Assembly (NCBI RefSeq): GCF_020551945.1
Contig: NZ_JAJBZH010000007.1
Coordinates: 1-51,903 of the forward strand
DNA from: Cellulosimicrobium marinum
Lineage (GTDB): Bacteria > Actinomycetota > Actinomycetes > Actinomycetales > Cellulomonadaceae
DNA length: 51,903 nucleotides
Reading direction: 5' to 3'
Position 1 is the first letter of the stretch. The number at the start of each line of letters is the position of its first letter. Shown in pieces: positions 46,766 to 51,903 of the stretch. A program made the position numbers and the translations under genes. The notes below the pieces were generated by a model. That model searched no databases and was not told the origin of the DNA. It was given only the letters and a program-made list of their open reading frames with translations.

Positions 46766-47809
46766 ATGACGCGCACCCTTGATCTGGCAGTCGTCGCGGG
46801 CGACGGCATCGGCACCGAGGTCGTCGAGCAGGGTCTCGCCGTGCTCGAGGCGGTCGTGGCCGGTTCCGACGTCACGATCACGACGACGCCGTTCGACCTC
46901 GGTGCGCGTCGCTGGCACGCGACGGGCGAGACGCTGACGGACGCCGACCTCGACGCGATCCGCGGGCACGACGCGATCCTCCTCGGCGCGATCGGCGACC
47001 CGACGGTCCCGTCGGGCGTCCTGGAGCGCGGGCTGCTGCTCAAGCTCCGCTTCGCGCTCGACCACTACGTGAACCTGCGCCCCGGCAAGCTCTACCCGGG
47101 CGTGACGTCCCCGCTGGCCGACCCGGGCGAGATCGACTTCGTCGTGGTGCGCGAGGGGACCGAGGGCCCGTACGTCGGCAACGGCGGCGCGCTGCGGACC
47201 GGCACCCCGCACGAGATCGCGACCGAGGTGTCGGTGAACACGGCGTTCGGCGTGGAGCGTGTCGTGCGCGACGCCTTCGCCCGCGCGCAGGCGCGTCCGC
47301 GCAAGCACCTCACGCTCGTGCACAAGCACAACGTCCTCGTCCACGCGGGCCACCTGTGGCGTCGCACCGTCGAGGCGGTCAACGCCGAGTTCCCCGACGT
47401 GACGACGGACTACCTGCACGTCGACGCCGCGACGATCTTCCTCACGACGAACCCGTCGCGCTTCGACGTCATCGTCACGGACAACCTCTTCGGCGACATC
47501 CTCACCGACCAGGCCGCGGCGATCACCGGCGGCATCGGTCTCGCGGCGTCGGCCAACATCAACCCGGACCGCACCGCGCCCTCGATGTTCGAGCCGGTCC
47601 ACGGGTCCGCTCCCGACATCGCGGGCCAGGGCAAGGCCGACCCGACGGCCACGGTCCTGTCGGTCGCCCTGCTGCTCGACCACCTCGGGCTCGCCGACGA
47701 GGCGCGCCGCGTCGAGGCGGCCGTGGCAGCGGACCTCGTCGAGCGTGGCGGCCGAGTACGGTCGACGGCCGAGGTGGGTCGCGAGCTCGCCGCTCGCGCC
47801 GCCGGCTGA
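46766..47809 (+). CDS. leuB: 3-isopropylmalate dehydrogenase
   Basis: Oxidatively decarboxylates 3-isopropylmalate in leucine synthesis; the same enzyme often serves citramalate-derived methylmalate. The 347-residue protein has [16 protein letters not shown] at the start, [23 protein letters not shown] (about 90-112), [17 protein letters not shown], the metal site [12 protein letters not shown]...[22 protein letters not shown] (about 214-255), and [18 protein letters not shown]. It belongs to the actinobacterial short LeuB type. leuC and leuD are not in the window. Confidence 0.94.
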   Translation: MTRTLDLAVVAGDGIGTEVVEQGLAVLEAVVAGSDVTITTTPFDLGARRWHATGETLTDADLDAIRGHDAILLGAIGDPTVPSGVLERGLLLKLRFALDHYVNLRPGKLYPGVTSPLADPGEIDFVVVREGTEGPYVGNGGALRTGTPHEIATEVSVNTAFGVERVVRDAFARAQARPRKHLTLVHKHNVLVHAGHLWRRTVEAVNAEFPDVTTDYLHVDAATIFLTTNPSRFDVIVTDNLFGDILTDQAAAITGGIGLAASANINPDRTAPSMFEPVHGSAPDIAGQGKADPTATVLSVALLLDHLGLADEARRVEAAVAADLVERGGRVRSTAEVGRELAARAAG

Positions 47810-47994
47810 GCCTCGCCGCTGCCTTCCCGCACCGGCGACCCCGGTCGCAACGCCTCGGTCGTCCTCACCCCGGACCGGAACCCCTCCCGTTCTGACCCGG
47901 TGACGCCGTCGCGACGTCGTGCTGCCCGCACCGGGCGGCGGCTCGTGGAAAACTAGGCGGAGACCACCCGGGTCACCAGGTGAAAGGCCTCATG

Positions 47995-49131
47995 ATGAGC
48001 ACCCCGCTTGCAGCGCAGCACCAGCCGACCTCCTCGACGGAGGATCTCATCGCCCTCTTCGACGTCCGTCGCTCCGACGCGCCCCTCCCGGCGCACGAGC
48101 GCGAGGCCGCGATCGAGGCGCCGAAGTTCGGCACGGTCTTCACGGACCACATGGCCCGGATCAGCTGGAACTCCACCGACGGCTGGGTCGACCGCCGGAT
48201 CGAGAGGTACGGCCCGCTCCAGCTCGACCCGGCGACCGCCGTCCTGCACTATGCGCAGGAGATCTTCGAGGGCATGAAGGCGTACCGGCACGCCGACGGC
48301 TCCGTGTGGACGTTCCGGCCGGAGGCCAACGCGGCCCGGTTCGCGCGCTCCGCGCACCGCCTCGCCCTCCCGGCCCTCTCGGTCGACGACTTCATCGGGT
48401 CGATCACCGCTCTCGTGCGGACCGACGTCGAGTGGGTGCCCTCCGGCGAGGAGGCGAGCCTCTACCTGCGCCCGTTCATGTACGCGTCCGAGGCGTTCCT
48501 CGGGGTGCGCCCGTCGCTCGAGGCGGAGTACCTCGTCATCGCCTCGCCCGTGGGGCCGTACTTCGCGGGCGGGGTCAAGCCCGTGTCGATCTGGGTCGAC
48601 CGTGAGTACAGCCGCGCCGGCGCAGGGGGCACCGGCGACGCGAAGTGCGGCGGCAACTACGCCTCGAGCCTCCTGCCGCAGGTCGTCGCGCAGCAGAACG
48701 GCTGCGAGCAGGTGTGCTTCCTCGACTCGGGCACCCGGACGTTCCTCGAGGAGCTCGGCGGCATGAACGTGTTCGCGGTGCGCGCCGACGGCTCGGTCGA
48801 GACGCCCGAGCTCACCGGGTCGATCCTCGAGGGCGTCACGCGCTCGTCGATCATCCAGCTCCTCACGGACCGCGGGCACGAGGTCGTCGAGCGGCGCATC
48901 CCGCTGACCGACCTCCTCGACGGCATCCGCGACGGCTCCGTCACCGAGGTCTTCGCCTGCGGCACGGCCGCGGTCATCACGCCCATCGGACGGCTCGCCG
49001 GCTCCGACTTCGACGTCACCATCGGGGGCGGCGAGGCGGGACAGCTCACCATGGCGGTCCGCACCGAGCTCACCGACATCCAGACCGGCCGCTCGGCCGA
49101 CCGGCACGGGTGGCTGCGCCGCCTCGCCTGA
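47995..49131 (+). CDS. ilvE: Branched-chain amino acid aminotransferase
   Basis: Final transamination to valine, leucine and isoleucine with glutamate; a PLP fold-type IV enzyme. The 378-residue product has RISWNSTDGWVDRRIERYG, YAQEIFEGMKAYRHADGS, the PLP Lys in TGDAKCGGNYASSLL (about 216-230), and FLEELGGMNVFAV. ATRSSII-type phosphate-binding residues follow, with the late VFACGTAAVITPIG. ATG 47995 is preferred to ATG 47992, being 7 bases after GAAAGG. A possible -10 box AAAACT lies at 47949-47954. It is followed by a very strong terminator. Confidence 0.95.
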   Translation: MSTPLAAQHQPTSSTEDLIALFDVRRSDAPLPAHEREAAIEAPKFGTVFTDHMARISWNSTDGWVDRRIERYGPLQLDPATAVLHYAQEIFEGMKAYRHADGSVWTFRPEANAARFARSAHRLALPALSVDDFIGSITALVRTDVEWVPSGEEASLYLRPFMYASEAFLGVRPSLEAEYLVIASPVGPYFAGGVKPVSIWVDREYSRAGAGGTGDAKCGGNYASSLLPQVVAQQNGCEQVCFLDSGTRTFLEELGGMNVFAVRADGSVETPELTGSILEGVTRSSIIQLLTDRGHEVVERRIPLTDLLDGIRDGSVTEVFACGTAAVITPIGRLAGSDFDVTIGGGEAGQLTMAVRTELTDIQTGRSADRHGWLRRLA

Positions 49132-49150
49132 TCACACCACGCGCCCGCCC

Positions 49151-49204
49151 GTGCCCGACGCCGCGGCGCACCTCCGCACGAAGGTGCGCCGCGGCGTCGG
49201 GCAC
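49151..49204. terminator. Bidirectional terminator after ilvE
   Basis: A perfect 23-bp stem (49151-49173 with 49182-49204) with an 8-base loop lies between convergent ilvE and the membrane protein gene. It is the longest uninterrupted terminator-like stem of the window. Confidence 0.88.
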
Positions 49205-49210
49205 CGGCTC

Positions 49211-49807
49211 TCACAGCGCCGGACGGCGGACGATCGTGCGGCCCGCGACGCCCGCGAGCAGCGACCACACGGCGATCCCGATGAGCAGGTTGATGAGGCC
49301 CGAGAGCGCGGCCGCGGTCACGTCGCTCGACCACGCGAACGGCAGCACGGCGATCACCACGATGACGAGCGCCATGATCCAGCCGAAGAACGCGCGCGGA
49401 CGGGGCGTGCTGAGGATCAGCAGGTGCAGCAGCCCCGCGGCGAGCAGCGCGAGGATCGCACCGTCGATCGCCCAGGCCGACTGCTGGGACCCCGTGCCGA
49501 AGACGTCCGGCGGCGGGACGAGGTCCACCGCGAAGATCCGCTCGAACACCAGCACACCGATCAGCCCGATCAGAGCCGCCACGAGCGCGGTCGCCGCCGC
49601 ACCCGCCCAGAAGCGGCCCGCCTCGACCGTGAGGCGCGGGTCCGCGGGGCTCACCGACCGTTGCGGCTCGGGGAAGTCCGCCCGCGGCGCACCCCCCGGC
49701 GGGACGGCCGGCGGCTGCCCCGGCGGGACACCGCCCGCGGGCGGCTGGCCGTAGCGGCGCGTCGGAGGGTCCTGCGGGTCGTACCCGCCGGTCGTCGGGT
49801 CGCTCAT
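49211..49807 (-). CDS. Small membrane protein with proline-rich N-terminus
   Basis: A 198-residue protein. Residues 1-60 are Pro/Gly-rich and polar (RRYGQPPAGGVPPGQPP). Four hydrophobic segments follow at about 67-88, 112-132, 138-158 and 165-187 (ATALVAALIGLIGVLVFERI, AILALLAAGLLHLLIL, WIMALVIVVIAVLPFAW, LINLLIGIAVWSLLAGVAG). It resembles uncharacterised actinobacterial four-helix proteins of the DUF6069 kind; no function is known. ATG 49807 has AGGAG 6 bases upstream, so the longer in-frame reading upstream is not used. Confidence 0.83.
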   Translation of the reverse strand: MSDPTTGGYDPQDPPTRRYGQPPAGGVPPGQPPAVPPGGAPRADFPEPQRSVSPADPRLTVEAGRFWAGAAATALVAALIGLIGVLVFERIFAVDLVPPPDVFGTGSQQSAWAIDGAILALLAAGLLHLLILSTPRPRAFFGWIMALVIVVIAVLPFAWSSDVTAAALSGLINLLIGIAVWSLLAGVAGRTIVRRPAL

Positions 49808-49872
49808 GGTCACTCCTGGGTTGGTCCGGCACTCCGGTCCCGTCCGCTGGGGCACGCGCGAGCCTGCCCAGA

Positions 49873-49894
49873 GGATGGACGCTCCTGTCCATCC
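49873..49894. promoter_or_regulatory. Palindrome upstream of the cimA leader
   Basis: GGATGGAC-N6-GTCCATCC is a perfect 8-bp inverted repeat between divergent genes. It ends 19 bases before the ATG of the cimA leader peptide and covers the expected -35 region. It could be an operator or, if transcription starts upstream, an RNA hairpin. Confidence 0.6.
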
Positions 49895-49913
49895 TGTCGG
49901 AAGGTGTGGCACC

Positions 49914-49958
49914 ATGTGCGCTGTGACACACCTCGCCTCCCAGCTCATTATCGAGTAG
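49914..49958 (+). CDS. cimA leader peptide
   Basis: A 14-residue peptide, MCAVTHLASQLIIE. ATG 49914 has GGAAGG 9 bases upstream. The in-frame GTG 49923 (VTHLASQLIIE) is an alternative leaderless start behind CACCAT (49910-49915). The Leu-Ile-Ile codons (49944-49952) come just before the stop and an attenuator. This fits isoleucine-sensitive control of citramalate synthase, the first enzyme of the pyruvate route to isoleucine. Confidence 0.68.
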   Translation: MCAVTHLASQLIIE

Positions 49959-50014
49959 CGCGCCCGGACCACCCCCGGACGCGCAGACCTCCCGCACCCT
50001 CGGGGGGTCTTTTT
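49958..50014 (+). promoter_or_regulatory. cimA transcription attenuator
   Basis: A hairpin starting at the last base of the leader stop (GCGCG-C-CCGG 49958-49967 with CCGG-A-CGCGC 49975-49984) abuts a terminator. The terminator stem is 10 bp, AGACCTCCCG 49985-49994 with CGGGGGGTCT 50001-50010, with one G-U pair and five T. The layout and the tail TTTTTGTTGCCA are shared with the ilvBNC attenuator. The following 139 bases to cimA hold no other gene. Confidence 0.8.
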
Positions 50015-50153
50015 GTTGCCAGGCGCCACCCCCGCCCGGCAGCCCGGACGCCGGGCCCTCCGCCTCACGAGGGCACGACCCGGCATCCCGGGAGCGACAC
50101 CAGAGGGCCTCGCGGCCCACCGCACCACCCGACGACCGGCAGGAAGAAGCACC

Positions 50154-51812
50154 ATGACCTCGGTGACGACCCCCGTGACCAGCCCACGCAGCCCGCGGGT
50201 CTTCCACGTCTACGACACGACGCTGCGCGACGGCGCGCAGCAGGAGGGCATCAACCTCTCCGTCGCGGACAAGCTCGCCATCGCCCCGCTCCTCGACGAG
50301 CTCGGCGTCGGCTTCATCGAGGGCGGCTGGCCCGGTGCCGTGCCCAAGGACACCGAGTTCTTCCGCCGTGCCGCGAAGGAGCTCGACCTGCGTCACGCCG
50401 TGCTCGCCGCGTTCGGCGCCACCCGCAAGGCCGGGCTGCGCGCGTGGGACGACCCCCAGGTGCGCGCCCTCGTCGACTCCGAGGCCCCCGTCGTCACCCT
50501 CGTCGCGAAGAGCGACGTGCGCCACGTCGAACGCGCCCTGCGGACCACCCCCGACGAAGGCCTCGCGATGATCCGCGACACCGTCACGTTCCTCGTCGGG
50601 GAGGGGCGACGCGTCGTCGTCGACGCCGAGCACTTCTTCGACGGCTACCGCCACGACCCCGCGTTCACGCGCGCCGCCGTCCAGGTCGCGTTCGAGGCCG
50701 GCGCCGAGGTCGTCGCGCTCTGCGACACCAACGGCGGCATGCTTCCCGCCTGGGTCGGCGACGTCGTCACCGAGCTGCGCGGCACCCTCGGGATCGGGCA
50801 CGGCGACGACGCCCTGCCCGGCGACCCCCTGCTCGGCATGCACGCCCACAACGACTCCGGCTGCGCCGTCGGCAACACCCTCGCGGCCGTCGAGGCCGGC
50901 GCCGCCCACGTGCAGGGCACCGTCAACGGGTACGGCGAACGCACCGGGAACGTCGACCTCCTCACCGTCGTCGCCAACCTCGAGCTCAAGCACGGCCTGC
51001 GCACCCTCGCCGGCGCCGGGCTCGAGGAGGCCACCCGCATCGCGCACGCCGTCTCCGAGATCACCAACATCTCCCCGTACGCCCGCCAGCCCTACGTCGG
51101 CGCCAGCGCGTTCGCGCACAAGGCCGGCATCCACGCCAGCGCCATCAAGGTCGACCCCGACCTCTACCAGCACATCGACCCGACAGCCGTCGGGAACGAC
51201 ATCCGCATGCTCGTCTCCGACATGGCCGGACGCGCGTCCATCGAGCTCAAGGGCCGCGAGCTCGGGTTCGACCTCACCGGGCAGGGCGAGCTGCTCACCC
51301 GTGTCACGAACCGGGTCAAGGGCGACGAGGCCAACGGCTACACGTACGAGGCCGCCGACGCGTCGTTCGAGCTCCTCCTCCGCGAGGAGATCACCGGCGA
51401 ACGCCCCGGGTACTTCCGCGTCGAGAGCTGGCGCACCATCGTCGAGCGCGCCGGCGGCCGCGGTACCGAGGCGCGCGCGGAAGCCACCGTCAAGCTCCAC
51501 GCCCGCGGCGAGCGCATCGTCACCACCGGCGAGGGCAACGGGCCCGTCAACGCCCTCGACCACGCCCTGCGCCTCGCCCTGACACGCGTGTACCCCGAGA
51601 TCGAGGCCTTCGAGCTCATCGACTTCAAGGTCCGCATCCTCGACACCGAGCAGGGCACCGACGCCATCACGCGCGTGCTCATCGAGACGACCGACGGATC
51701 CACGTCGTGGTCGACCGTCGGCGTCGGTCCGAACCTCATCGAGGCGGCGTGGGAGGCGCTCACCGACTCCTCGATCTACGGCCTGATCCACGCGGGGGTC
51801 GACCCGCGCTGA
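50154..51812 (+). CDS. cimA: Citramalate synthase (CimA-type; 2-isopropylmalate synthase homologue)
   Basis: Condenses acetyl-CoA and pyruvate to (R)-citramalate, entering isoleucine synthesis without threonine. The 552-residue protein has the HMGL-like catalytic barrel: [19 protein letters not shown] (about 19-37), [27 protein letters not shown], and metal His pair in [14 protein letters not shown] (about 230-243). [12 protein letters not shown] is near 260. A LeuA dimer regulatory domain follows (about 420-545; [29 protein letters not shown]). The GGWPGA/PKDTEFF pattern marks the CimA group rather than actinobacterial LeuA. ATG 50154 follows GGAAGAAG. Control is by the upstream attenuator. 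Confidence 0.88.
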   Translation: MTSVTTPVTSPRSPRVFHVYDTTLRDGAQQEGINLSVADKLAIAPLLDELGVGFIEGGWPGAVPKDTEFFRRAAKELDLRHAVLAAFGATRKAGLRAWDDPQVRALVDSEAPVVTLVAKSDVRHVERALRTTPDEGLAMIRDTVTFLVGEGRRVVVDAEHFFDGYRHDPAFTRAAVQVAFEAGAEVVALCDTNGGMLPAWVGDVVTELRGTLGIGHGDDALPGDPLLGMHAHNDSGCAVGNTLAAVEAGAAHVQGTVNGYGERTGNVDLLTVVANLELKHGLRTLAGAGLEEATRIAHAVSEITNISPYARQPYVGASAFAHKAGIHASAIKVDPDLYQHIDPTAVGNDIRMLVSDMAGRASIELKGRELGFDLTGQGELLTRVTNRVKGDEANGYTYEAADASFELLLREEITGERPGYFRVESWRTIVERAGGRGTEARAEATVKLHARGERIVTTGEGNGPVNALDHALRLALTRVYPEIEAFELIDFKVRILDTEQGTDAITRVLIETTDGSTSWSTVGVGPNLIEAAWEALTDSSIYGLIHAGVDPR

Positions 51813-51862
51813 GTCTCGGGTCTCGGGTCGGTCGCGGGTGTTGGTTCGCTGGTGTCGGTTAG

Positions 51863-51903
<41 letters not shown>

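Noticed and set aside
49898-50014. T-box riboswitch before cimA
   Set aside because: No specifier stem or T-box consensus (TGGNACCGCG) was seen; the leader peptide and terminator explain the region better.
49808-50155. N-terminal extension of the minus-strand membrane protein across the cimA leader
   Set aside because: AGGAG is placed correctly for ATG 49807, and the extension would read antisense to the attenuator with no recognisable domain.

Overview
The window is high-GC actinobacterial DNA. Gene style (GTG starts, -10 boxes of TANNNT type, many probable leaderless starts) and gene content fit a Micrococcales genome of the Cellulomonas/Cellulosimicrobium/Isoptericola kind; that placement is inferred from style, not from a search. 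It looks like a whole assembly contig. It opens inside the 3' end of a 5S rRNA gene, a usual break point at rRNA repeats, and closes with a 40-base poly-G run that is almost certainly artefactual.

Layout. 1-4250: 5S rRNA tail, then gatC-gatA-gatB (tRNA amidotransferase) and a GNAT acetyltransferase. 4420-18110: a purine/urate catabolism island. It holds uraD-uraH-pucL (urate to allantoin), a divergent IclR-family regulator, a malic enzyme with an ACT-like N-terminus, malate synthase, a citrate-lyase-like protein, allE, hyi-glxR, and gcl-allB. Together they turn urate into allantoin and glyoxylate, then send glyoxylate to malate/pyruvate or to tartronate semialdehyde/glycerate. Near-identical TTCCGCA-type operators sit at three of the promoters, in pairs about 21 bp apart, so the island looks like one regulon. 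allC is not in the window. 18218-23356: an AHSA1/ArsR pair with two clear operators, photolyase, a POT peptide transporter, a GNAT protein and a DoxX membrane protein.

23599-27400: two different dihydroxyacid dehydratases in tandem. 27401-38283: an accessory, probably lipid-related gene set: Sfp-type phosphopantetheinyl transferase, a pterin-dehydratase/VOC fusion, and two paralogous cytochromes P450. One P450 is divergent. The other lies in a tightly coupled operon of OleA-like ketosynthase, GT2 glycosyltransferase, P450, OleC-like AMP ligase and OleD-like reductase, followed by a GH13 alpha-glucosidase. No OleB is present, so a retained and decorated beta-lactone or beta-hydroxy acid is possible. 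38404-40385: an ABC transporter pair.

40489-51812: branched-chain amino acid synthesis. ilvB-ilvN-ilvC lies behind a transcription attenuator with an Ile-Leu-Leu-Val-Val-Leu leader peptide. An ASCH protein, a ROK repressor, leuB, ilvE and a small membrane protein follow. Last comes a citramalate synthase (cimA) behind a second attenuator whose short leader ends Leu-Ile-Ile. The two attenuators share one design and the same terminator tail.

Other structure. Two intergenic hairpins, after ilvD and after ilvC, share a conserved loop but have unrelated, perfectly paired arms of 19 and 29 bp. An 89-bp tandem repeat copies the last codons of ilvC. Strong rho-independent-like hairpins separate most units.
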